Assembly (NCBI GenBank): GCA_965242855.1
Contig: OZ251509.1
Span: forward strand, 434,001 to 498,000
Source of the DNA: WTGU01 sp965242855
GTDB taxonomy: Bacteria; Pseudomonadota; Alphaproteobacteria; UBA828
Direction: 5' to 3'
Length of the DNA stretch: 64,000 nt
This document shows, in pieces, positions 25,644 through 33,073 of the stretch. Position numbers and translations under genes: made by a program. Under the pieces are notes generated by a model. The model was not told the DNA's origin. It ran no database searches and saw nothing but the letters and a program-made list of their open reading frames with translations. Positions within the stretch are counted from its first letter, which is position 1. Each line of letters opens with the position of its first letter.

Positions 25644-26549
25644 TCAGACGTCGTACTCGAGGCCGATGTCGCGGTAGCGCGCCGGGTCCTCGATCCAGCG
25701 TTCGCGGGTCTTCACGAACAGCGACAGGTGGATCGGGCGGCCCAGGAGGTCCGCGATCTCGCGCCGCGCCGCCGCGCCGACCGCCTTGATCCGCCGCCCG
25801 CCGCTGCCGAGAACGATGCCCTTGTGCGACGCCCGCCGCACGTAGACGACTTGGCGGATTCGCGCCGCGCCGTCCTTCGCCTCGGTCCAGCCCTCGGTCT
25901 CGACGGCGAGCGCATGGGGCAGCTCCTGCCGCAGCTGGCGGAACAATTGTTCCCGCGTGATCTCCGCCGCCAGCAGGCGTTCGGACATGTCCGCGGTCTG
26001 GTCTTCGGGGTAGAGCCAGGGGCCGGCGGGCATGCGCGCCGCCAGTGCGCCGAGCAGATCGTCCGTGCCGCTGCCGTCGAGCGCCGAGATCATGAAGATG
26101 CGGGCCTCGAGGCCGGTTTCCTCGACCGCCGCCGCCAGCGGCAGCAGGCGCGCGCGCGGAACGGCGTCGACCTTGTTGAGGGCGACCATGATTTCGCGCC
26201 CCGTCCGCCGCAGCCGCTCGACGATCGCCGCGCTCTCGGGCGTGATCCCGCGGCGCGCGTCGAGCAGCAGCAGGATGGCGTCCGCGGCGCCCGCGCCGCT
26301 CCAGGCGGCGTGGACCATCGCGCGCTCGAAGCGGTGGCGGGCGGCGAAGATGCCGGGGGTGTCGACGAAGACGATCTGGGCCGCGCCGGCGACGCGGATG
26401 CCCCGGACGCGGCTTCGCGTGGTCTGCACCCTGGGCGAGACGATCGTGACCTTGGCCCCGACCAGCCGGTTGACCAGGGTCGACTTGCCGACGTTGGGAG
26501 CGCCCAGGACGGCGACGAAGCCGGCGCGCGTCTCCCTCTCAGCCGCCAC
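25644..26549 (-). CDS. era: GTPase Era, 16S rRNA maturation and 30S assembly
   Basis: 301 residues. The G domain carries G1 GAPNVGKST, G3 DTPG and G4 NKVD. The C-terminal KH domain contains VVYVRRASHKGIVLGSGG and ends in RDIGLEYDV. The start is GTG 26549, which lies inside the end of rnc (11-base overlap) and gives VAAERETRAGFVAVLG; no upstream ATG is in a plausible place. Coupling to rnc is the usual arrangement. Confidence 0.95.
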   Translation of the reverse strand: MAAERETRAGFVAVLGAPNVGKSTLVNRLVGAKVTIVSPRVQTTRSRVRGIRVAGAAQIVFVDTPGIFAARHRFERAMVHAAWSGAGAADAILLLLDARRGITPESAAIVERLRRTGREIMVALNKVDAVPRARLLPLAAAVEETGLEARIFMISALDGSGTDDLLGALAARMPAGPWLYPEDQTADMSERLLAAEITREQLFRQLRQELPHALAVETEGWTEAKDGAARIRQVVYVRRASHKGIVLGSGGRRIKAVGAAARREIADLLGRPIHLSLFVKTRERWIEDPARYRDIGLEYDV

Positions 26550-27312
26550 CGGTTCGTTCGAGGAGCGTGCGCGCGGCGTCCTGCTCGGCGGCGCGCTTGG
26601 TGGCGCCGGTGGCGACGGCCTTGCCCACGCCCTCGACCTCCGCCTCGACCTCGAAGACGGGCGCGTGCGCCGGGCCGCTTTCGCGCAGCGTGCGGTAGAG
26701 CGGCAGGCCCCGGGCCCGCGCTTGCGCCCATTCCTGAAGCAGCGTCTTGGGATCGCGCGGCGGCGCGCGGTGCGCGTGCATCGCCTCCGTCCAGTGGCGG
26801 CGGACGAAGCGCTCGGCGGCCGGCAGGCCGCCGTCGAGATGGAGGGCGCCGATGACGGCCTCGCACGCATCCGCCAGATTGGCCGGGTTGTCGCGGCCGC
26901 CGGCGGCCGCCTCGCCCGGCCCCAGCGCGAGGCGATGCCCGAGGCCGAGACGCCGGGCCACGCGCGCGAGCGTCTCCCGGCGAACCAGCGCGGAGAGGCG
27001 CTGGGAGAGCGCGCCCTCCGGCTCCTGCGGGAAGGCCTCGTACAGCATGGCGGCGACCGTCATGTTCAGCACCCGGTCGCCGAGGAATTCCAGGCGCTGG
27101 TTGTTCCCGGCCTGGGCCGCGCCGCTCGGATGGCGCAGCGCCCGGGCCAGCAGGGCCGGCTCGGCGAAGCGGTGGCCGAGGGCGTCTTCCAGCGGCGGCG
27201 GGGCCGTCTCGGTGTCGCCGGGCGCGGTCGACGAATCGCCATGACCGGGCGCGGTCGACGAATCGCCATGACCGGGCACGGTCGACGAATCGCCATGACC
27301 GGGCACGGTCAA
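26539..27312 (-). CDS. rnc: Ribonuclease III with a repeat-encoded N-terminal extension
   Basis: Cleaves double-stranded RNA in rRNA and mRNA processing. The catalytic domain holds NNQRLEFLGDRVLNMTVAAML and the second acidic cluster DACEAVIGALHLDGG. The C-terminal dsRBD contains PKTLLQEWAQARA and AEQDAARTLLE. The normal N-terminus begins near PPPLEDALGHRF. Upstream, the frame is a repeated GHGDSSTVP-like peptide produced by the 27-bp repeat. Start candidates are TTG 27312 (overlapping the lepB stop as TTGA) and GTG 27306, or a GTG within a repeat copy. None has a clear Shine-Dalgarno site. Confidence 0.92.
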   Translation of the reverse strand: MTVPGHGDSSTVPGHGDSSTAPGHGDSSTAPGDTETAPPPLEDALGHRFAEPALLARALRHPSGAAQAGNNQRLEFLGDRVLNMTVAAMLYEAFPQEPEGALSQRLSALVRRETLARVARRLGLGHRLALGPGEAAAGGRDNPANLADACEAVIGALHLDGGLPAAERFVRRHWTEAMHAHRAPPRDPKTLLQEWAQARARGLPLYRTLRESGPAHAPVFEVEAEVEGVGKAVATGATKRAAEQDAARTLLERTGGG

Positions 27313-27325
27313 TGGATCGCCATGA
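27218..27325. repeat. 27-bp tandem repeat (4 units) across the lepB-rnc junction
   Basis: Units start at 27218, 27245, 27272 and 27299. Core on the plus strand: CGGTCGACGAATCGCCATGA preceded by CCGGGCG or CCGGGCA. The last unit (27299-27325) contains the final codons and stop of lepB and is the most diverged, so the repeat seems to have grown out of the lepB 3' end. A unit length divisible by three keeps the rnc frame open. Confidence 0.95.
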
Positions 27326-28076
27326 ACAGCCGCTCGCCGCGCGTGTCGCCCGGCCAGTTCCAGATCTCCGCGATGCTCGTCCCGTCGGCCAGCGAGTGGA
27401 AGATGAACTCGGCCCGGCCCACCAGGTTCTCGGCCGGGATGAAGCCGACCGAACGCACGCGGCTGTCGAGCGAGTTGTCGCGGTTGTCCCCCATCGCGAA
27501 ATAGTGGCCTTCCGGCACGGTATAGACCTGCGTGTCGTCGAGCGCCCCGCGCGGCGTGCCGTCGAGCGTCATGTAGCGCACGCCGTTGGGCAGGGTCTCC
27601 CGGTATTGCCGATATACGCGCGCGCGGCCGTAGCGGTCGCGATAGCCGTAATCCTCCACGCGCTCGCGCGCCACCGCCGCGCCGTTGATGTGGAGGACGC
27701 CGCCCCGGACCTGGATGCGATCCCCCGGCAGCCCGACGATGCGTTTGATGTAGTCGGTCTCGTTGTCGCTGGGCAGCTTGAAGACGGCGATGTCGCCGCG
27801 CTCGGGCGGGCCGTCCAGGATGCGCCCGTCGAACAGCGGCACGCTCCACGGCAGCGAATACTTGCTGTAGCCGTAGGCGTATTTGGAAACGAACAGGTAG
27901 TCGCCCACGAGCAGCGTCGGGATCATCGAGCCCGACGGGATGTTGAAGGGTTCGAAGGCGACGGTGCGGACGACGAGCGCGGCGAGCACCGCGTAGATCA
28001 GGGTGCGGACGGTCTCCCACAGGCCGCTGGATTTCCGCCGCCCCGTGCCCTTGGTGTCGATCTTGGCTCGCGCCAT
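27309..28076 (-). CDS. lepB: Signal peptidase I
   Basis: Membrane-bound protease removing Sec and Tat signal peptides. 255 residues with one N-terminal membrane segment (about 23-43). The catalytic Ser is in FNIPSGSMIPTLLVGDYLFV and the catalytic Lys in DYIKRIVGLPGDRI. The box GHYFAMGDNRDNSLDSR is intact. It sits between acpS and rnc in the conserved cell-envelope/RNA-processing cluster. Confidence 0.96.
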   Translation of the reverse strand: MARAKIDTKGTGRRKSSGLWETVRTLIYAVLAALVVRTVAFEPFNIPSGSMIPTLLVGDYLFVSKYAYGYSKYSLPWSVPLFDGRILDGPPERGDIAVFKLPSDNETDYIKRIVGLPGDRIQVRGGVLHINGAAVARERVEDYGYRDRYGRARVYRQYRETLPNGVRYMTLDGTPRGALDDTQVYTVPEGHYFAMGDNRDNSLDSRVRSVGFIPAENLVGRAEFIFHSLADGTSIAEIWNWPGDTRGERLFMAIH

Positions 28077-28128
28077 GTGCGGTCGGTTCGCGGTCGGTTC
28101 GGTTCGCGCGGGGGACGCGCGGCTTCCG

Positions 28129-28533
28129 TCAGCGTGGCGCCGGGAGCGCCGTGATCACCACGATCGCCTGGGCGATCGGAGGCTCGTCGGTGAGGGTGAC
28201 GTCGATGCGGCATCTCATGCCCGAAGGCGCGAGCGATTGCAAGCGCAGCAGGGCGCCGCCCGTCAGCTCCATCGTCGGCTTGCCGGAGGGCAGGTTGACC
28301 ACCGCCATGTCGCGCCAGAAGACGCCTTGCCGGAAGCCCGTGCCCAGCGCCTTCGCGCAGGCCTCCTTGGCGGCGAAGCGGCGCGCGTAGCTCTCCGCCC
28401 GCCGCGCCCGGCGTTCCGAGCGCGCGCGCTCGGCGGCGGTGAAGACCCGGTGGGTGAAGCGTTCGCCGAAGCGGTCAAGCGCCTTGGCGATGCGCCGGAT
28501 GTCCACGATGTCGCTGCCGAGGCCCACGATCAT
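28129..28533 (-). CDS. acpS: Holo-[acyl-carrier-protein] synthase
   Basis: Transfers 4'-phosphopantetheine from CoA to acyl carrier protein. 134 residues. MIVGLGSDIVDIRRI gives the first metal Asp, and RRFAAKEACAKALGTGF gives the catalytic Glu/Lys. ATG 28533 overlaps the stop of the DUF2062 gene (ATGA). The family norm is about 125-135 residues. Confidence 0.95.
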   Translation of the reverse strand: MIVGLGSDIVDIRRIAKALDRFGERFTHRVFTAAERARSERRARRAESYARRFAAKEACAKALGTGFRQGVFWRDMAVVNLPSGKPTMELTGGALLRLQSLAPSGMRCRIDVTLTDEPPIAQAIVVITALPAPR

Positions 28534-29183
28534 GGGTCGGCGTCGCGCCGGAGGGCGCGCGGCGAACACGCGACGCGCGGGTCCGGGATGTCGAGGTCAC
28601 GGTCCGCCTCGGCGCCCGCCTGCCCGACCAGGCGCTCCTCGGCCAGGGCGCGCCGGCGGCGCTGGCGCCGGGTCCGCCGATGGTGCTGGTAGTTGGTCAC
28701 GATCCGGTGGATCGGCAGGAAAAAGGCGATCCAGACGACCGCCGCCGCCGGGACGCCGCCCACCAGCATCGGCAGCATGACCGTCCCGGGTTCTTCGAAA
28801 ATGATCCCGATCGTGAGCTCTTCGGGCAATTCCTGGCCGCGTTCGTAGCCGAGGATCGTGGTCCCGAGCCAGATGATCCCGGCCCAGATGAAGGGAAACG
28901 TCCAGGGATTGCCGATCGCGGTGCCGATCGCGGAGGCGATGACGTTGCCGCGCAGCATCCAGGCCAGGGCCGCGGCGAGGACGAAATGGAAGCCGATGAA
29001 CGGGGTGAACGAAACCGAGGCGCCGCAGGCGAAACCGCAGGCGATGGCGTAGGGCGAGCCTTGCAGCCGCTTGAGCTTGAAGGCCCAGTATCTGGCGACG
29101 CGACGCCAGCCCATGCGGGGCCACAGGAAGCGCCGGACGCGGGCCCAGCGGCCCGGCTTCTCGCGACGACGAAACAGGCTCAC
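28530..29183 (-). CDS. DUF2062 membrane protein
   Basis: 217 residues from GTG 29183. The DUF2062 domain (about 40-160) contains GSPYAIACGFACGASVSFTPF, GTAIGNPWTFPFIW and three predicted membrane helices. The basic C-terminal tail (RRTRRQRRRRAL) is cytoplasmic. The function of the family is unknown. It leads the acpS-lepB-rnc-era-recO-parC transcription unit. Confidence 0.88.
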   Translation of the reverse strand: MSLFRRREKPGRWARVRRFLWPRMGWRRVARYWAFKLKRLQGSPYAIACGFACGASVSFTPFIGFHFVLAAALAWMLRGNVIASAIGTAIGNPWTFPFIWAGIIWLGTTILGYERGQELPEELTIGIIFEEPGTVMLPMLVGGVPAAAVVWIAFFLPIHRIVTNYQHHRRTRRQRRRRALAEERLVGQAGAEADRDLDIPDPRVACSPRALRRDADP

Positions 29184-29492
29184 GCCGCGCCCCGCGCCGC
29201 TGCCCGTCCGTCGCGCGCCGCGCGCCGCGGATCGTCCTCCATCGCTTCTCCCTGGCCACGGGGCCGTTTTCCTCGTTCGCCCCTTACGCCAAGCGCTTTG
29301 AATAGCGTAGGAATCGCCCGCCGCGCAAGGGCCTGTCGCTCTCCCGGCGGGCGGCCCCGTTCCGCCGCGCGACTTCTCCGAACGGCGGCGGATTCGCCTT
29401 GCATCTGGTATGTGCTACTGTATTTTGCGGTCTTTGGGAGGATTATCCCAAGACCTGGGTCGAACGCGCCGCATCTTCTGGAGGGACGGGCC
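29184..29492. promoter_or_regulatory. Divergent intergenic region upstream of gcrA, with probable gcrA promoter
   Basis: No gene is seen. Toward gcrA, TTGCAT (29399-29404) and TATTTT (29421-29426) are spaced 16 bases, about 65 bases before the ATG. A GATTC site (29391-29395), the target of the CcrM methylase whose product GcrA reads, lies 4 bases upstream of the -35. The gcrA ribosome-binding site is GGAGGG at 29480-29485. The opposite strand must hold the promoter of the DUF2062-acpS unit, which I cannot pick out. Confidence 0.5.
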
Positions 29493-29882
29493 ATGACAAC
29501 CTGGACGGCGGAACGGGTCGCCACCGTGACGCGGCTGTGGAACGAGGGGCTCACGACGGCCGAGATCGGGCGGCAGGTCGGCATGTCCAAGAACGCGGTC
29601 GTCGGCAAGGCGCATCGCCTGCAGCTGCCGGCGCGACCGTCGCCGATCGGGCAGGGCAAGAGCATCCGGAGCGTGCCGGCACCCTCCAGGCCGAAGCCGG
29701 CCGCGCCGCGCCCGATGCCGCAGCTCGCCGTCGGCACCGCGGCGTGCAAATGGCCGATCGGGCACCCGGACGAACCGGGCTTCCATTTCTGCGGCGAGCC
29801 CGCGCTGCTCGACAAGCCCTACTGCCAGGCCCATTACGCGAAGGCCTACGTGCCGGCCAGGCCTCGCTCAGACGCCGCCTGA
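29493..29882 (+). CDS. gcrA: Cell-cycle regulator GcrA
   Basis: A sigma70-associated transcription factor that activates promoters with methylated GANTC sites. 129 residues. The N-terminal helix-turn-helix region is WTAERVATVTRLWNEGLTTAEIGRQVGMSKNAVVGKAHR over residues 4-42. A basic, Pro-rich linker follows. The C-terminal sigma-binding part has CKWPIGHPDEPGFHFCGEP and PYCQAHYAKAYVP, with the conserved cysteines. This family is confined to Alphaproteobacteria. Confidence 0.96.
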   Translation: MTTWTAERVATVTRLWNEGLTTAEIGRQVGMSKNAVVGKAHRLQLPARPSPIGQGKSIRSVPAPSRPKPAAPRPMPQLAVGTAACKWPIGHPDEPGFHFCGEPALLDKPYCQAHYAKAYVPARPRSDAA

Positions 29883-29907
29883 CCGCGCCCCGTTCGGGGA
29901 ATGCCGG

Positions 29908-30276
29908 CTAACGCTCGCCCCTTGCGGCGCGGCCCCTCACGGCGAGGCCCCGCGCGGCAAGGCGTTCGGCTTCCGCCTCCATGCGGCCCAGCCACATGAG
30001 GCCCCACATGTGGAAATCCCCGACGAGGCTGAACAGCGGGTAGGTGAAGGTCGCGGGCCGGTTGCGCTCGATCAGGGCGTGGCCCAGCCAGGCGAAGAGG
30101 TAGCCGCAGACGAGCGCCGCCGGCAGCAGGCGCGGCTCGCCGGCGAGGCCGGCCGCGAGGACCAGGGCGACGGCGCCCGTGGTCCCCACGAAATGCAGCC
30201 GGCGCGTGCCGGGGCGGCTGTGTTCGGCGACGTAGTAAGGCCAGAACGCCCGATACCGGCGAATCCGCTCGCTCAT
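29908..30276 (-). CDS. Mpo1-like / DUF962 membrane protein
   Basis: 122 residues. The domain shows YRAFWPYYVAEHSRPGTRRLHFVGT, YLFAWLGHALIERNRPATF and LFSLVGDFHMWGLM, with the conserved His residues of the Mpo1 (2-hydroxy fatty acid dioxygenase) family and two or three membrane segments. ATG 30276 gives the conserved start; the longer frame is unsupported. Enzyme activity here is inferred from the family. Confidence 0.85.
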   Translation of the reverse strand: MSERIRRYRAFWPYYVAEHSRPGTRRLHFVGTTGAVALVLAAGLAGEPRLLPAALVCGYLFAWLGHALIERNRPATFTYPLFSLVGDFHMWGLMWLGRMEAEAERLAARGLAVRGRAARGER

Positions 30277-30320
30277 CCCACGGCCTCCTCGGCGGCGTTT
30301 CCGCGCGCCGCCGCCGCTTC

Positions 30321-30326
30321 TATACT
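30321..30326 (+). promoter_or_regulatory. Probable -10 element for the thioredoxin-fold gene
   Basis: TATACT lies 40 bases before the start in an otherwise GC-rich gap. A GACTC (GANTC) site lies at 30343-30347. The -35 element is not clear. Confidence 0.4.
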
Positions 30327-30365
30327 CTATAGTGCGGTGTTCGACTCCGCGAGCCCGAGGAGGCC

Positions 30366-30929
30366 GTGGCCATGCCGGCGCTGACCACACCCGCCTGCGA
30401 CACCGGTTGGAAGGCCGTCGACTTCCGCCTCGAGGGAATCGACGGCAGGACTTACACGCTCGCGGACTGCGCGGGCGCGAAGGCCACGCTCGTGATGTTC
30501 CTCTGCAACCACTGCCCGTTCGTGAAGGCGGTCATCGACCGCATCGTGCGGGACGCGGACGCGCTGGCGGACCGGGGTGTCGGCGCGGTCGCGATCATGC
30601 CCAACGACACCGAGGCCTACCCCGCCGATTCCTTCGCCAACATGAAGGCCTTCGCCGCCGCCCACGGGTTCGGTTTCCCCTATCTCATCGACCGAACGCA
30701 GGAGACGGCCCGCGCCTACGACGCGGTCTGCACGCCGGATTTCTACGGCTTCGACGCGGCGCTCGGCCTGCGTTATCGTGGCCGCCTCGACGCCTCGCGG
30801 ATGGAGCCGGTGGCCGGCGCGCGCCGCGAGCTGTTCGACGCCATGGTCCGGATCGCCGAGACCGGGACCGGCCCCGAGGAGCAACTGCCGAGCATGGGCT
30901 GCTCGATCAAGTGGCGCGAGGGCGCCTGA
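30366..30929 (+). CDS. Thioredoxin-fold peroxiredoxin-like protein
   Basis: 187 residues. The fold is AhpC/TSA-like (about 10-160): VDFRLEGIDGRTYTLADC, then VMFLCNHCPFVKAVIDRIV with a CxxC motif (CNHC), then PNDTEAYPADSFANMKAFA. Family members are often annotated as thioredoxin family proteins; the physiological role is not established. The start may be GTG 30366, after GAGGAGGCC, or ATG 30372. It precedes the yfgM-bamB-der operon by 64 bases. Confidence 0.85.
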   Translation: MAMPALTTPACDTGWKAVDFRLEGIDGRTYTLADCAGAKATLVMFLCNHCPFVKAVIDRIVRDADALADRGVGAVAIMPNDTEAYPADSFANMKAFAAAHGFGFPYLIDRTQETARAYDAVCTPDFYGFDAALGLRYRGRLDASRMEPVAGARRELFDAMVRIAETGTGPEEQLPSMGCSIKWREGA

Positions 30930-30993
30930 ACCGGGAGCGGTGAAGAGGCGCCCCGCCGGGGCCACCGGGCGGCGGCGCTGAAGGAGACGCGGC

Positions 30994-31728
30994 GTGGCGG
31001 ACATCTTCCGCGAAGTCGAAGAGGACATAAGGCAGGAGCGCTATCTCAAGCTCTGGCGCCGCTGGCGCTACTGGCTGCTGGGCGTCGCCGTGGTCGCGCT
31101 CGGCGCGGCGGTCGCCTATGTGGTCATCGACGACGCCAGGGAGAGCGCCCGCCAGGCCGAAGGGCGCCAATTCGCCGCGGCGCTCGACGCGCTCGACGCC
31201 GGGCGCGCTTCGGAGGCGGCGGACCGCTTCGCCGCCCTCGCCGCCGAGTCGGGCACCGGCTACGCCGCGCTGGCGCGAATCGCGGAAGCGGACGCGCGCG
31301 CCCGGCGGGGGGACGTCGCCGGCGCGGTCGCCGCCTATGACCGCATGGCCCGCGACGACCGCGTGCCCGCCCTCTACCGCGACCTCGCGGCGCTGCTCGC
31401 CGCCCAGCGCTCCCTCGACCGGGCGCCGGCGGCGGAGATCGACCAGCGGCTCGCGCCCCTCGTCATCGGCGCCTCGCCGTGGCGGCCGCTGGCGGCGGAG
31501 CTTTCCGGAGTCGCCGCGCTGCGCGCCGGCGACGAAGGCACGGCGCGCGCCGTCTTCGCCGCGCTGGCGGGCGACCAAGCCGCGCCGCTCGGCCAGCGGC
31601 GGCGCGCCGCCGAGCTGCTGGCGAGCCTCGGCGGCAGCCTCGAGGACGTCCGGGCGGGCGCCGACCCCTTCGCGGCCGGCGGCGAAACCGCGGGCGGTGA
31701 AACCACGGACGGGGAGGCGGCGCAATGA
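30994..31728 (+). CDS. YfgM-like membrane-anchored TPR protein
   Basis: 244 residues from GTG 30994, after GGAGACGCGGC. A cytoplasmic N-terminus (DIFREVEEDIRQERYLKLWRR) and one membrane helix (about 28-48) precede a TPR-like periplasmic domain (about 60-215). In other proteobacteria YfgM works with the periplasmic chaperone network near SecYEG and BamB. The stop overlaps the bamB start (ATGA). The last 20 residues are a low-complexity Gly/Glu/Thr tail. Confidence 0.88.
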   Translation: MADIFREVEEDIRQERYLKLWRRWRYWLLGVAVVALGAAVAYVVIDDARESARQAEGRQFAAALDALDAGRASEAADRFAALAAESGTGYAALARIAEADARARRGDVAGAVAAYDRMARDDRVPALYRDLAALLAAQRSLDRAPAAEIDQRLAPLVIGASPWRPLAAELSGVAALRAGDEGTARAVFAALAGDQAAPLGQRRRAAELLASLGGSLEDVRAGADPFAAGGETAGGETTDGEAAQ

Positions 31729-33065
31729 AGACCGCGCGGCGCGCGATGCGGGCGGGCGGCTTCCTGGCCCTCGGCGTCGGCCTGGCCGGCTGCGACATCC
31801 TGCCGGACTGGATGAGCGAGTCGGAAGACCCGTCGCTCCCGGGGGAGCGCATCGCCGTGATGTCCCTCGAACGGACGCTGGAGCCCGACCCTGCCGCCGC
31901 GGAGCTGACGGTGCGCCTGCCGGAGCCCCGCGCGAACGACTCCTGGCCACAGATCGGCGGCGGCCCCGGCCACGCCCTGGGGCACGTGGCCTTCGCCGAC
32001 GCGCCCGCCGCGCTCTGGCGGCTCGATATCGGCAGGGGCTCCGGCGGCGACGCGCGGCTCCTGGCGCCTCCGGTGGTATCCGGGGGGCGGGTCTTCGCCA
32101 TGGATTCGGAAAGCGTCGTCTCGGCCGTCGACGCGGCCGCGGGGCGGGTGCTGTGGGCGGTGGAGACGGCGCGCGAGGCGGGCGGAGACGGCTTCGGCGG
32201 CGGCCTCGCGGCGGCGGGCGGACGGTTGTTCGCGGCCACCGGTTTCGGTGACGTCCTGGCGCTCGACGCGGACACCGGCGCGGTGCAATGGCGGCGGACG
32301 CTCGGCGTCCCCATGCGCGCGCCGCCCTCGGCGGCCGGCGGGCGCGTGTTCGCGGTGACCCACGACAACCGGCTCTGGGCGCTCGACGCCGCCACCGGCG
32401 CCGTCCAGTGGAGCCATGCCGGAATCGCCGAGACCGCGCGCCTGCTGGGCGGCGCGAGCCCCGCCGTGGAAGGCGAGATCGTCGTCGCGCCCTATTCGTC
32501 CGGGGAGATCGCCGCGCTGCGGGTCGAGAACGGCCGCGTGGTCTGGGCCGATACCCTGGCTTCCCCGAACACCCTCGTGGAGACGCTGGCCGCGTTCAAC
32601 GACATCGTCGGCAGCCCGGCGATCGACCGCGGCGTCGTCTTCGCGATCGGCCAGGGCGGCCCCCTGGTCGCCATCGATCTGCGGACCGGCGGGCGGGTCT
32701 GGCAGCGGGAGGTGGCCGGGCGCGACATGCCGTGGGTCGCCGGCGACTTCCTGTTCGTGATCACCGGCGACGGCGAGGTCCTCTGCCTCTCCCGCGAGGA
32801 CGGCGCCATCCGCTGGGTCCGTCCCCTGCCGCGCTTCGCGGATCCGGAGGAGCGCGACGACCCGCTCTTCTGGACCGGTCCGATCCTGGCCGGAGGCCGG
32901 CTGATCGTCCTGGGTTCGGACGGCGCGGCGTTGTCGCTCTCGCCCGACGACGGGAGCGTCCTGGGCCGCTTCGATCTGCCCGGCGGCGCCCGCCTCCCGC
33001 CGGTCGTCGCCGACGGAACGCTGTTCGTCCTGACCGAGGGAGCGAAGCTGGTCGCGCTGCGCTGA
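31725..33065 (+). CDS. bamB: Outer-membrane assembly lipoprotein BamB
   Basis: 446 residues. The lipobox is GLAGC. An eight-bladed PQQ-like propeller follows, with repeated blades such as VFAMDSESVVSAVDAAAGRVLW, VLALDADTGAVQW and LWALDAATGAVQWSH (each partly quoted). This is the BAM-complex subunit that supports BamA in barrel insertion. The yfgM-bamB-der order is the conserved proteobacterial one, which strengthens the call. Confidence 0.92.
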   Translation: MKTARRAMRAGGFLALGVGLAGCDILPDWMSESEDPSLPGERIAVMSLERTLEPDPAAAELTVRLPEPRANDSWPQIGGGPGHALGHVAFADAPAALWRLDIGRGSGGDARLLAPPVVSGGRVFAMDSESVVSAVDAAAGRVLWAVETAREAGGDGFGGGLAAAGGRLFAATGFGDVLALDADTGAVQWRRTLGVPMRAPPSAAGGRVFAVTHDNRLWALDAATGAVQWSHAGIAETARLLGGASPAVEGEIVVAPYSSGEIAALRVENGRVVWADTLASPNTLVETLAAFNDIVGSPAIDRGVVFAIGQGGPLVAIDLRTGGRVWQREVAGRDMPWVAGDFLFVITGDGEVLCLSREDGAIRWVRPLPRFADPEERDDPLFWTGPILAGGRLIVLGSDGAALSLSPDDGSVLGRFDLPGGARLPPVVADGTLFVLTEGAKLVALR

Positions 33066-33073
33066 GGCGGCCG

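Noticed and set aside
22803..26855. 1350-residue frame on the plus strand
   Set aside because: It runs antisense across parC, recO and era. Its length comes from the lack of stop codons in GC-rich sequence; there is no domain.
27218..27325. Possible CRISPR array or minisatellite outside genes
   Set aside because: The repeats are in tandem with no spacers and lie within the lepB-rnc coding junction.
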